Under the pieces are notes generated by a model, which saw nothing but the letters and a program-made list of their open reading frames with translations, ran no database searches and was not told the DNA's origin. From Closterium sp. Naga37s-1 (taxonomy: Eukaryota; Streptophyta; Zygnematophyceae; Desmidiales; Closteriaceae): DNA of 64,000 nt. Positions within the stretch are counted from its first letter, which is position 1; every line of letters begins with the position of its first letter. Of the stretch, positions 31,705 to 43,467 are shown in pieces. The position numbers and the translations under genes are program-made. The stretch covers positions 1,842,001 through 1,906,000 of the forward strand of contig CANJKZ010001237.1 of the NCBI GenBank assembly GCA_947471745.1, read 5' to 3'.

Positions 31705-34700
31705 TCATGACTTCTCTGAGGGAGTGGCAGAACCAATAGCAGAATGAGCTGTTGGCGCAGCCACACTATCAGCAAGGGCAGTGGCCATAGCAGCAGGTGG
31801 AAAGGCAATAGTGGCAGGAGTAGTGGCAGTAGTCGCAGGTGCAGCTGAAAGTGGTGACCTATGGTTGCCCATAGCAGCATCAGTTGCAGTGGAGGCAGCA
31901 GCAAGGGGCGCAGAGGCAGCTTGAGGTGAAAGAGCTGGTGTAGGAGCGCCCTTGGGGGCATCGGTTGCAGTTGCCGCTGCAGCAGTAGCAGGAGATGTCT
32001 CGGCAGCAGGCACAGATGCAGTAGCAGCAGGTGCAGTGGCGGTAGCAGCAGGCGCAGCTTTGGCTAGTGGAGCCACAGGAATGGCAGCATGAGTTGCAGC
32101 AACAGTAGAGTCAGGAGTGGCAACAGCTGGATGCGTGGCACCCTTATCTGCAGCGCTGCTGGCAGCAGTGGTGGCCAAAGCGGGTGCAGGAACAGGAGCA
32201 GGAACAGAGATATTAGCAGCTGGAATATGACGAGGAGCGGACGCAGGAACAGCAGCCGGAGTGGAGGCGTCGCGAGCATGAAAAGCAGCAGGTGGACGCA
32301 CGGGAGCCGGCGAAGGAGTAGAAGGTGTTTTGGTGGCAGCGGCGCATGTCACAGGATCAATAGCAGCTGCTCTTGCTGCCATAGGGGCATTGGTGGGAGC
32401 AGCAGCAGTGGGAGCAGCCGCACGTGAGGTGGAGGGAGGCTCAGGTGTGGTGGAGAAAGGCGGTTGGTTGGATGTGAGTGAAGTGAGGAGCGCAGTGAGA
32501 GACCGGGGGGGAGGCGGCCTTGTGGGAGAGGGAGCAGCGTGGGAGGATGGGGGAGGCGCAGGGAGTAGCGGCTGGCCCCAGCCAAAGCCGTACGGCCGGG
32601 CGACCGGGAGAAGGCCGGACGGCAAGCCACCAGAGGAAAGCAGCTGAACGAGGGAGTGGAGTGCGGTGGTGGCGGGTGGAGAAGCCTGGGGGAACGGGAA
32701 GCGCAGGGCGTGAGCAGCGGAGGGGGCGGGCATGGGCTGGGAGGCGAGGGCAGCTCGGAGGGCCGCTGCCACTATGAGCTCTGGAGCCAGCAGAGGTGCT
32801 GCCATGCCTGCTGACCCCTGCCCGCCCGCTGCCAACTGCCCTCTGCCTGCTGCTCCCCTGGCTGCCATGCCCGCCCCACTCCCTGCTGCTGCTGCCCCGG
32901 CCCGTGATGCCACCACACCGTCCTGCGCATCCCCACCCCTCCTTCTCTTCCTCCCTCGCCCACCAGGCATGCCCCCTCCTGCGCTCCTCCCTGCCACCGC
33001 GCCAACTATGCCCTCCTTCGACTCCCACTCCTCCATGCTGCTGCCCATCCCTCCAATTTCCTCCACGCTCATGCTCTCACTGCTCTCATTCCCCTCACTC
33101 CCCACACCCCCCTCCCACACCACCACGCGGGTCCTCTCCAGGCGGCGCCATGCCCGCCCCACCTCTGCCGCGCGGTGCGCCGTGAGCTGCCTGGAGAAGG
33201 GCGTGGCTGCGGCAAGGGCGGCCCACGCAGACTGCAGCTGCGGGGCGGCCTGAGCAGCAGATGCCACCCGCACGCCAGCCAGCGATGCCAGCAGGGTGCT
33301 CACTTGAGGTGGTGGGGTCACTGAGGGATGTGCAGTGACAGCTGCAGCAGTGGCCGCAGCAGCAGCAGCAGCAGTGGCATTAGCAGGTGCCGCACTTTGA
33401 GCAGCGATGGCAGGAGGGGCAGAACGAGGGAAAGCGTGAGCAGTGGCAGCAGCGTGGGGGCTCGTATGGGCACGGCGGGTGGGCAGGTCAAGGTCAGTGT
33501 CCGTGTCAAAGTCACCACCATCATTGTCCGTCATGTCACACGCACCATCACTGTCACCAGTCACGCCCCCATCCCCACCATCACTCTCCATCCCATTCCC
33601 TGCCGCCCTACGCCGCCCACCAGCACCATCGTGCCGCCCCTCTTCTATCCACTCCTCCTCGCGCACGTCAGTGAGCCGGCGGCCACTCGCCTTGATCTGA
33701 GCGCGCCTCTCCCGCTGCTCCTCTGCCACCGCCACCAGCGCTGCCACCTCCTCCTGCCGCACCTCACACCGCTCGTCCACTATCCCCCTTATCCTCGCGC
33801 TCACTCCTCCCTGCCCCTCACTCTCCTCCCCCTCCTCCCCTCCCCCTTCTTCAAATTCGTCCTCTGTCCGACCATCCTCCCCTCTCCTCGCACCCAGCCC
33901 GCCCCCTCGCCCCCTCGCCCCACCACCTCCTCCTCCCGTGCCTGCAGGGGGGTGGAATCCCCAGCGCTGCATGAACTGCTGCACCCATGCCAGGCTGCAC
34001 GTGAATCCCTGACTTACCCCCACCAGAGGTGCCAGCCGCCTCGCATACTCCTGCACCGCCCGCACTGACATCTGCTGCTGCCCCGCCCCCGGCCCCCCTC
34101 TGCTCCCCACCTCGTCCCCCCTACCGCCCCCTGCAGCTCGCCTGTCCTCCTCCGTCCTCGCTATAGCCTTCCTCACTGCGAGCGCAAGAGCCTCCTCCAG
34201 GCGGGTCTCAGCGCCGCGCAGTCTGACGGCGCCCGGCCTGCCAGCGCGGGAGCGGTGCACGAGCTGCCTCCAGTCGTCCTCCCTCAGCAGCACTGCTGGC
34301 AGCGACACGTTCGTTAGCCTCATGCCGTACCTGCCATGCCGTGCCATCCCATGCCGTACCGTGCCATGCCACGCCATGCAATGCCATGCCAAGGGGGACG
34401 GACCCACAGGGAGGGGAGGTGCGAGGGGTGAAGAGGGAGAAAGTGAAACGGGTGGAGAGAGGGAGGCACGACAATGTGGATAGGAAGGCAACAAAAGCAT
34501 GGGTAACACCGAGAAAGGAAAGGGAACTCTGGAGAGGAAGGGTTGGGTTGACCAATCAGAACCTGGAGGCATGAAACAGGGAGGAGTCAGCCAAGGAGTC
34601 CCACACACCTGGCGCCGACAGCGCAGGCGATGGCCTTGGAGGGGAGGGAGGGAGAAGGAGTGAATGTATATTCTCAATCAAGAGAATGTACAGATTCGGA

Positions 34701-37700
34701 CAAGGAATCCAGCACCATGTGTGGCAGGCAGCACCACAACGCACCTGGCGCCAACAGCGCGGGCGATGGCCTTGGAGGGGAGGGAGGGAGAAGGAGTGAA
34801 TGTATATTCTCAATCAAGAGAATGTACAGATTCGGACAAGGAATCCAGCACCATGTGTGGCAGGCAGCACCACAACGCACCTGGCGCCAACAGCGCGGGC
34901 GATGGCCTTGGAGGGGAGGGAGGGAGAAGGAGTGAATGTATATTCTCAATCAAGAGAATGTACAGATTCGGACAAGGAATCCAGCACCATGTGTGGCAGG
35001 CAGCACCACAACGCACCTGGCGCCAACAGCGCGGGCGATGGCCTTGGAGGGGAGGGAGGGAGAAGGAGTGAATGTATATTCTCAATCAAGAGAATGTACA
35101 GATTCGGACAAGGAATCCAGCACCATGTGTGGCAGGCAGCACCACAACGCACCTGGCGCCAACAGCGCGGGCGATGGCCTTGGAGGGGAGGGAGGGAGAA
35201 GGAGTGAATGTATATTCTCAATCAAGAGAATGTACAGATTCGGACAAGGAATCCAGCACCATGTGTGGCAGGCAGCACCACAACGCACCTGGCGCCAACA
35301 GCGCGGGCGATGGCCTTGGAGGGGAGGGAGGGGAGGGCGCGGGCGAGGGCGCACATGGCGAGCTTCACAGCGGGCGGCACCACCGTGTGGCGCCACCGCC
35401 GCTGCCTGCCGCCCGCCCCCTCGCCCGTGCGCCCCTGCGACTGCCCCGGCGTGCGTCTCTCAGCAGCCCACTGCTCCGCCAGCCGCTGCAGGCGGTCCAG
35501 CGGGCCCTCCTGCTGCTCCTCTCCCCCCCCTGCCCGCCCTGCACGCCCGGCACCAGCACCAGCAGCAGCAGCAGCAGGGCGGTCAGGGTGCAGTGTATGG
35601 CGCCCCTCCTCCCTCTCCTCGTCCGTCCCTCCACCGTCACTGCTCTGCCCTTCCGTGGTGTTTCCATCTGTCGTGTTACCATCAGTGGTGCTACCATCAA
35701 TTGACATCTCTCCCCCATCTCCTCTCTCCTTCCCCTTCTTCTTCCCACCGCCCCGCTCCACCTGCTTGCCCCAGTTACTCCCCAGCCCGTGCCGCAGCAG
35801 CGCCTTGCGAGCCCAGTGGTAGCTATACCGGAACCCCTCCTTCACGCCCATCTGCGGCCCCACCTGCCGCGCATACTCCAGGATATCATCCCACCGCAGG
35901 GCCTCTCGCCCGTACCGCGCCTCCATCGCCCTCACCCATGCGGCTACGGCCGCCTGCACGTGGGGGTGGGCGCCGCTGCTGTGGCGGATGAGGGTGGCGC
36001 CGTGGGCGGGCAGGGCGAGGTACACGTGGCTCTTCCTCAGGATGCGCCTCACCGCCGCCACGTCCAGCGCCGCCACTCCCGCCGCCTCCACGCCCGCCGC
36101 CGCAACCCCCCCCGCTGCCAAGCTCGCTGCCCTGCCAGCAGCAGTGGTGGCGGAGGGAGGGGCGGTGCCTTGAGGCTGGCGGGCGGCAGCAGCGAAGGCG
36201 CGGTGCACGAGGCGGTGGATGTCTTTGGGCGGCATGTCGGGGCGGGCAGCCCTCAGCATGCAGATGACTCGCTTCACCCGCAGACTGATGGCCGCCCGGT
36301 GCTTGCCCTTCCCGCCCGGCGCCCGCTTCTCCCTCCCTGCAGCACGCTGCCTCTCCACGTGCCGCCTACCACCATCACCACCATCACTACCATCACCACC
36401 ATCACCACCATCACCACCGTCACCACCATCACCACCATCACCACCATCACCACCATTACCACCATCACCACCATCACCACCATCACTACCATCACCACCG
36501 TGGGCGTGGCCAGCACTGGAGTCATCGCTGGGGGCGTCCAGGCGGAGGTCTCCTGCTGCTGCCACTGCCGCCTCCACATCCACCAACGCCCCCCCCACTG
36601 CCGCTGCTGTTGCTGCTGCTGCACCCCTCACCGCTGCCCCTGCTGGCCGCGCTGTCCGTCTGACTCCCTCTGCTGCCAATGTGCGTGCTACATCATCCGA
36701 GTCACACCCACCTGCTCCCTGCATGCCGCCACCCGCCTGCTCCCCGTCCACGCCAGCCTCTGCCAGTGCCAGCGCCAGCAGCTCTCGACTCGGCTGCACC
36801 GCGCGTGCCGCCTTGCCTGCTGCCTTCTTCCTCGCCCGATCCCTTGCTGCGCCTCTTGCCGTGCCTGCCAGCAACTCTACTCCTCCTGCCCATCCACCCG
36901 CCTCTGCTGCCGCCTCTCCTCCATCGCCCTCCTCGCCTGCACCCCCACCTGCCTGCTCCCTGCCCTGCTGCGTCTGCTCCTCTGACCCGCCCTCGCCCCT
37001 CCGCCGCCGCTGCGGCCTGTCGCCCCTCTCACCCCCCTCGCCCCTCTCCCCCCCCTCACCGCCCTCTAGGTCGATCACCTCCCTGCCAGCAGTCAGTGAC
37101 GTCTCCCGTCCCACCACCCTCATCCCTCCCTTCCACGCACCTCCCCTCCCACGCCCCCTTCCCACTACTCCCCGCCCTCCCCTCCCTCCCCTCCCTCTCC
37201 TCCCTCCCCTTCCTCCCCTCCCACCCCCACCCCTTCCATCCTCCTCACCCTCGTCCTCATCCTCCTCCTCACTGCCCTCCTCATCTCCCTCTTCCCCCTC
37301 CTCCCCCTCCCCCTCCCCCTCCCCCTCGTCCGCATCATCACCATCCGTGCGCGCCACCAGGATCTGAGCGCCAAAGATCTCATCAGCCAGCTCCACCAAT
37401 GACGGCTCAGCACTGCCCGCAGCAGCAGCAGCAGCAGCGGCGGGGTCGTCATTGAAATACGCCTCCCTCTCCTCCTCCAGATGCCGCTTTGAGAACCCCC
37501 ACCGCTCCTGGAAGCGACACGCCCACCCAATGCTGTACCTGCAAGGGCAGGGGCGAGGGTAGGCTCACTGGAAAGTGTTGAGAGACGCGGCAGTAAGGGG
37601 AGAGGCGAGGGACAGATGGAGCAGAGGAAGCAGCAAGCGAAGGACACATGGCACAGTACCCCGCCTCATGGCACAGTACCCCGCCTCATGGCACAGTACC

Positions 37701-39647
37701 CCGCCTCATGGCACAGTACCCCGCCTGCCCTGCCATCAACCCTGGCAGCACCTGAAGGAGGGCGACACCCCAAACGACGGGCCCAGCTGGCGGCCCTTGG
37801 CGCAGATCTGCTGAAGCTGCACCTTGGTGGCGCCGGGGCCGCCCTTCATGTCCCGCAGCCACGCCACGAGCGCCTCCTCCAGCGCCATGCTCTCCGGCGC
37901 GCGCACTCGCTTGCTGCTGCGCTGCGCCAAGGTGGAGCTCCAGTGGGGCGCCTTGGTGAGGATGCGGCGCACGTGGGAGGGGATGAGGCGCATGTCGGGG
38001 TACTTGGCGCGGCACACTCGCATGATGCCGCCCACCGTGATGCCGGGGCGGAGGCGCCGCAGCTCACAGATGTCGCGCTTCACACTCACGTCCATGTGCT
38101 TGCGCCGCCCGCTCCTGCTCCCCCCCCCCGCCTCCCCCGCCTCCCCCGCCTCCCCCGCCTCCCCCGCCACGCCGCCTACTGCCGCCAGCGCCAGCGCCTG
38201 CCTCTTCCAACTCACCTGCGCCTCCGCCTGCTGCTGCCGCTGCCGCTGCTGCTGCGGTGGGCACATGAGAGGCATCCGGTGTGTGAAGGGCAGGTGCTGT
38301 GCCTCGTGGTGCTGCAGCAGGCGGGTGGTGAGGCAGCATGAGATCAAGGCCGTCTCCTGCAGCACCGCCTGCTGCCCCGTCACCAACTCCACCCATGGAA
38401 GCAGCACCCCCAACAGCCACCCCGCCAGCACCAACATGTGCAGCTGCAGCAGCAGTGGCGGCAGAGGCTTGTCTGAGGGCCTCACGAGCAGCAGCCAGCC
38501 CAGCAGCATACCCCACCTCATAGTCCTCCTCCCCCTCCCCTCCCTCTCCCCCCCACTCCTCCCCTCCCTCTCCCCCCCACTCCTCCCCTCCCTCTCCTTC
38601 CCATTCCTCCTCTGCCGCTCCGCCACCGTCCCCCTCGTACCACTCCCCCCAAGCCCCATCCCCCCCATCCTCCCCACCCACACCCACATCGTTGCGCCCA
38701 AGCTCCTCCCCACCACCACCTGCTCCTCCGCCAAGCTGCCACTCCGCCCGCCCACCCTCCACCCACCCGCCTGCCGCAACATCAAACTGCCCCTCGCCGC
38801 CCCCTCCCCCCTGCTGCCCTTGCTGCTCATACTGACGCTGCTGCTGCTGCCATTGCTCCTCCTCCACCCGCCGCTGCTGCTGCGGCAGGCGGTGCATTCT
38901 CGCTGTGCCCGCCATCTGCTGCCGTGCGTGTGCCTCCTCGCCCCCCACCCCCCACGCCATCTCCACTCTACTACCCCTCGCTGCACCTCCGTACTCCTCC
39001 TGCTGCCCTCCCACTGCTCCCAATGTCTCTCCACCACTCACCCGCCCATCGAGGTACCCCATTCGCCCGCCCGCATCCCACCCCCTGCCAGCGTTCCCCC
39101 CTCTCATCCGCGCATTCCCTCGCGCGCCCGCCCCCGTCCATTCCTGTCCGCGCGCCACACCTGCGCCCCTCCCTCCGCGCGCCACCACCCCCCGCCCGCG
39201 ACTGCCTTCCGCTTGCCCCGTTTCACCCTCCATTCTCCCCCTCCCCGCGCCCCTGCCTCCCCTGCGGCGGGATACGCGCCCCTCCGCGCCTCCCCCTGTC
39301 CATCCCTCCGCTGCATTCGCTGCTTCCACTCCTCCGCCCACCGTTCCCACTCCTCCGCCCGTCTCTCCGCCCTCCCACGCTGCCACTGCCGCCTCGCGCA
39401 CGCTTGCGCCAACCTCCGCGTCCTCCCCCAAGCCCCATCCCGTTCCCCCCGCCGCGAGTCCTCCTGCTCCCACATAGCTGCCCTCCGCGCCCCCACCAGT
39501 CGCCCACCACGCCCCTGCAGTCCCGTCCGCCACCCCGCCCACCGCCTCCCCCCTCGCACTGCCTCTCCTCCCTCTTGCGCCTCCCCCGCTTTTCCCCCTC
39601 CGTGCCCCCTTTCCACCTCTCCCCCTCCCTCCTCCGCCTGGCTCCAT
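31705..39647 (-). CDS. large protein with three tandem pogo/CENP-B-type DNA-binding modules (predicted, spliced)
   Basis: I do not recognise a named gene. Proposed exons: 39647-37752, 37538-35289 and 34330-31705. The introns (37751-37539, 213 bp; 35288-34331, 958 bp) have GT-AG ends, and both joins restore conserved sequence in frame. Each module has a Psq/CENP-B-like helix-turn-helix then a second CENP-B-type HTH. Module 1: VSVKRDICELRRLRPGITV, then RQLGPSFGVSPSFR joined to YSIGWACRFQERWGF. Module 2: VKRVICMLRAARPDMPPKDI, then GVKEGFRYSYHWARKALLRH. Module 3: AVKLAMCALARALPSLPSKA, then AVGAR joined to YGMRLTNVSLPAVL, ending SLAWVQQFMQRWGFHPP. Linkers are acidic, Gly/Asp- or Ala/Pro-rich; the tail is Ala/Pro-rich. 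No DDE nuclease is visible. The Gly-rich N-terminal frame from ATG 39647 and the module 1 frame differ in phase near 38220, so the 5' end is uncertain (very short intron, other start or indel). Probably a nuclear DNA-binding protein derived from a pogo-like transposase (inference). Confidence 0.7.
34614..35330. repeat. 136-bp tandem duplication spanning an exon-intron boundary
   Basis: About five full units plus a partial one repeat the order GGCGCCAACAGCGCGGGCGA, GGAGGGGAGGGAGGGAGAAG, TATTCTCAATCAAGAGAATG and CACCACAACGCACCT. On the minus strand every unit ends with the last codons of exon 2 (AIARAVGA) and a GTGCGT splice donor. The leftmost unit is slightly diverged and has GTGTGT. The array therefore creates several alternative donors within intron 2 of the HTH gene. 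The copies look identical, which points to recent expansion. Confidence 0.93.
36370..36510. repeat. CCATCACCA trinucleotide-type repeat coding for Gly-Asp
   Basis: On the minus strand it encodes a GDGGDGG stretch inside exon 2 of the HTH gene, between module 1 and module 2. It gives a flexible acidic linker and is likely to vary in length. Confidence 0.85.
37647..37726. repeat. 20-bp minisatellite, four copies, in intron 1
   Basis: The unit CATGGCACAGTACCCCGCCT occurs four times in a row within the predicted first intron of the HTH gene. Confidence 0.92.
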
Positions 39648-40069
39648 CCAGCGCGAAGAGCGCCGCGAACTGACGCGTGGCGTTCAGCCACTGGCTGGGC
39701 TACGCGCGGCGAAGAGAATGCAGCTGCCGCGGCTAGGCGGCAAGAACGCGCGGTCGCATGGCCTCTACTACTCGCGTGAGGCGGCTTTAGAATAACTTGC
39801 GAGCGACGCCTGCCGCGCGCCCGCTGGCCTAGCTGCACGGTCGCGCGGCGCAACGCGCGTGGCGGCGTGAACGACGGCGGCGACACACAACCGGGGAAAG
39901 CTAGGTAGTGTGAAGCTGGTGGGAAAAGGGGACGCGGGTGGTGCGGAGCTGGTGGGTTATGTACGCCTGTGGTCTAGCGGGGCGGTATGATTGAGGAAGT
40001 CGCGGGTGAGCTAACTGCGGAGCGGAGGGTGCGCGTCGGAAGAAGAAATGAACGCGCGAAATTTGAGAG
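39648..40069. promoter_or_regulatory. presumed 5' flank/promoter of the HTH gene
   Basis: Non-coding and GC-rich up to about 40040, then more AT-rich. It lies directly upstream of the predicted minus-strand start. No TATA box or other definite element is visible; the assignment rests on position only. Confidence 0.35.
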
Positions 40070-40630
40070 GTGAAATGAAGGGGACTTCATTTCGGAGGAA
40101 ATGACGAATCACCCTGTTTGTTTGTTTCCAATTCCTTTCGGCAGTGGTTTTGACAGCGCAACGCTTTGTGATCGCGACCAATTCCTTGGGTCATATTATT
40201 TTGCCATTTCCCCTTTTTGAGTCCAAAATACATATTGGTTTTGTTTTACAGGATATCTAAAATCATCTCGTCGCGTCCATCGCAAAAGCGCAGCTCGGGA
40301 CCAAAAAACAAATACCCTCTTGGAAGGCATGCCACGTAAAGGGCATCAACCCTAAACACCATGAGGCAAGGTGTTTAGGGTTCATGCCTCCCAAATGGCT
40401 TGTCATCCGAGTGGTTTTAGTTTTGCCACTGGCCCCTATACTGAAACCAGGTAGACTTCGTAATTGCCCTTTTATACATCTGGTCACGAAAAATAGGAAA
40501 TAACGAGATCGACTGCCCGTGGGAATCGGACGCGATCGCGGAGCGGGTTGCTGTCAAAACCACTGCCCTTTGGAATTGGAAACAAGGAATCACCGTGGTC
40601 CGTCATTTCCTCTTCATTTCGTGTCAGAAA
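40070..40630. mobile_element. foldback/MITE-like element with long inverted repeats
   Basis: The left arm contains GAGGAAATGACG, GTTTCCAATTCC and GGCAGTGGTTTTGACAGC. The right arm holds their reverse complements in the correct order (GCTGTCAAAACCACTGCC near 40549, GGAATTGGAAACAAGGAATC, CGTCATTTCCTC). The arms are roughly 80-110 bp with small indels. The centre has a second hairpin (CCCTAAACACC...GGTGTTTAGGG, about 40343-40380). There is no coding capacity. The exact ends and target duplication are not resolved. Confidence 0.7.
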
Positions 40631-40639
40631 CGTGCAAAA

Positions 40640-41260
40640 GGAAAACATCCGCTTTACTGAGTGGGGACGGGGGAAAGTAAAACGAAGCAGCTCAGAAGCA
40701 GGATGGCATGAGATTTTTCTAACACAAACCTGCAATACTACAGAAAATGTATGGTAGTAATAAGAATCTCAATAGGTTATGTATAGGAGCTGACATACTC
40801 TTCTAGTGTACCCCGGTCCCCTTTGAGACCGTCGGCATCGATCGGTGTTGGAAAATTGCCGACAGTTTAGGGAACGGTTAGATTGGATCCATTGTCCACA
40901 CTCTGCTGGTCCACGGCCGTTACTTCATATAATAAATATGTATACAAAATGTAGTTGAACATAAGAACGAAAGAGAGGGAAAGGGTAGGATTGATAAATG
41001 GGAGAGTGAGTGTGTGATGGAATGGGATGACACCCGAAAATGTAAGAGCACAAGCCTACTAAAATTCCCTAACACCCTATATAGCCTCTACACTCGCATA
41101 TCCACCAGGTAGGGCGCATCCGCCTACGGAGCGTCCCTTCCCACATCCTGCTCGATATCCTCCCGCTCCACCCAAACAACGTCCAGGCCTCTCATCATTG
41201 GCACCGTATGTAAACGGATCACGCGTACATGGGCTTGCTCCAAAGCCACCGTAGTGGCAA
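40640..41260. other. intergenic, nothing recognised
   Basis: AT-richer sequence with no credible frame on either strand and no clear repeat or LTR. Confidence 0.5.
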
Positions 41261-41267
41261 CCCTAAG

Positions 41268-43109
41268 TTATCGGAGCAAATACGTATAGAATCCCTTTCC
41301 AGTTACCCCCCATCCCTCAAGCAATGTGTCGTTCTCCGTAGTCACAACCTCACCTGACCCTTCACCTATTCTGTCCACCACGAACTTAACCGCATCATGG
41401 ACTCGTGAAGGTGCGTACTGATGCTTGCAGTGGAGGGCTTGATGATGATCAGATGGACCAGCAAACTTGACCCCACAAACACACTTGCCAGCAACCATCA
41501 GGTGCTGGATAGGGAGGCCCAGACGCATGGCGGCACATATGCTGCACTCAGTTGTGATGAAGTAGCATCGTCATGAGAAGGAACGACAGAGACCCACACT
41601 CCCGCCCCTGAGCCCCAAAGGGATGTCAAACGGGCCAAGGTGGCATCATCGTCCGTTCCGTCCTAATTCCTCTTATTTATATTTCCTATTTTAATTCCGC
41701 ACTACTTTTCCTATTCGTTTACTTTCCTATTTCTTATTTTGGTTATGTTCATCGAATATGTTGTGTGTGCACCGTTTCTATAATTATCTTGCACTATCTC
41801 GCGTAACCTTGCGTGTGCGTGGCTTCGGGAAGGCCCTATTTTTGTCGGTTCTAGAGCATTGATACTTTCTAGTAACATCCTGGTTACCTGCCTTGTATCG
41901 TGCCTATATATAGTCTCGTAGTTGTACCCAGGTCGATTATCGAATTACAAAGTGAAGTCTCGATCCTCTCACGTCGTGGGCCATGACTCGAAGCGACTGC
42001 AGGGAGACTCTCAACCGCTCGTCCACGGTGTTGCGTAAGGAAAGGCACGAGCGGGGGGTCAGCGGTACACAAAGCCGGGGACGGCACCTCTTGCCAGACC
42101 GGCTATGGGAGTAGCACCACTTCTCCCGCGAACTAGGGATCCAGCAAGGTCGTAGCCTCAGGCGTGCAAAAAAACTCCTCAAACATCCACTCCTCTCCTA
42201 CAACCCCCGCCCGAGCAACATTGCTCGATCGCTGGCGCCAACAGCAAGCGTACGACAAAGGACTGCAAATCTAATGCCAAAACCTCCCAATATGGCAGGA
42301 AGGTGCGGCTACATGCGAGCCATCTGCAACTTCCCCGCATCATGATCCCAGCTACTGGGAGCAAACTGTTGCTCAAAATAATCACCGAGGCATGTGCAGT
42401 GGCCTTGAAAAGCCTCCACTACCCCTGGTCGAAAGGGTAGTGTCCGCATCATATAAATTAGGGCCGCGAATACCGCGATCGCCAGCATATGAGACCCAAA
42501 ATGTGGGTGGTCAAGTAGGGGAAGCCATGGGACAGGTGCATGCAGCTGCGTCAAGCAGTCTCGCAAGCGGACCACCTCCAAGTCCTCCTCCCCAATGGGG
42601 ACACCTACTACGGTGAGCCCTGTCCAGGTTTGTTGCGTACCCAGCGAAAGTGCATCATCCCTCTCCCTCCTGGTCCCCACCATGCTCCCATAGTTTGAAA
42701 TTGTGCAGCTGCACCTACAAACCAAGGCCAACAAGTCGCTCCCGCAAGACCTCATAGGCTGCCAACACCCGCTCCTTGGGCCCAAGATGACCAGCTGTTG
42801 TGTGAAATAAGGAAAAAAAAAAAAAAACCAAGGGATCCCTTTGCTTAGAACCCTGCTCCGAATCCAAAGCCTCGATGAAAGGGCCTACACAGAGGTAAAG
42901 GTGGCTAGAGTAGCATAGAAGACGCGCAGAAACGGAATCAATCCCGCAAAACATCTCTTGCCGGTGGAAAGGGTTTAGGCTTTAAGGTTCGCCACGTCAA
43001 TTGAAGCGCACACTACGATGGGTTGGTAGAGATAGCGGAGCAAAAGGCGTGTGCCAGGACTTCCACTCCCGACTTGGACCCGACTCTAAGGTGATTATAC
43101 GGAGAGAAT
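41268..43109 (-). pseudogene. non-LTR-type reverse transcriptase gene, 3' part (RT1)
   Basis: Minus-strand pieces in different frames align with the C-terminal half of a non-LTR-like RT. They are SPYNHLRVGSKSGVEV at the junction with Copia-B, then GLTVVGVPIGEEDLEVV, PVPWLPLLDHPHFGSHML, LPAILGGFGIRFAV, and last RLGLPIQHLMVAGKCVCGVK with CKHQYAPSRVHDAVKF. Multiple stops and frameshifts show long decay. AT-rich text at about 41624-41960 contains TATATATAG and interrupts the coding pieces; it may be another insertion such as a solo LTR. The upstream part of the gene is at 50244-50665, beyond Copia-B. Confidence 0.72.
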
Positions 43110-43243
43110 TGTTAGAATCTAGCAGCAGGAATGATTGAACTATCAAAGAGTTGGGTACAAGTATGAAACCCTAAAAGGGGCTGTACCCCATATTGGCTAC
43201 CCCACTATAGCCTACACATATATAGCATGCATATACTTTGACA
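43110..43243 (-). repeat. Copia-B 3' LTR
   Basis: 134 bp. It differs from its partner by CTATAG versus CTACAG. Confidence 0.95.
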
Positions 43244-43467
43244 CACCCCCATAGGCAAAGTGGGGGAGAGCAAGGGGTCACAAGACCAGTCAAGAGAAGC
43301 AAAGCAAGCTCAGGGTGGATCACAACGTCACCACACACACTGAGCACAAGCAAAGGGCCACAAGGCCAGTTCACATGCAGGGGTATCTATGCAACAACAA
43401 CAGCACAGTGATCTCTACCTAGCAGAGCAAGCATGCAGGTATATATAGATCACAGTACAAGCAAAGT

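Noticed and set aside
34630..35207. Repeated 135-codon plus-strand frames (MYILNQENVQIRT...)
   Set aside because: They arise from the 136-bp tandem repeat, whose length lets frames run through successive units; no independent coding evidence.
35782..37455. Plus-strand Pro/Ser/His-rich frames opposite the HTH gene
   Set aside because: They are antisense to exon 2, which has conserved HTH motifs on the minus strand; composition reflects GC skew.
39104..39886. 260-codon minus-strand Arg/Ala/Gly frame upstream of the HTH gene
   Set aside because: It overlaps the Gly-rich predicted N-terminal exon in another phase and has no recognisable domain; neither frame is proven.
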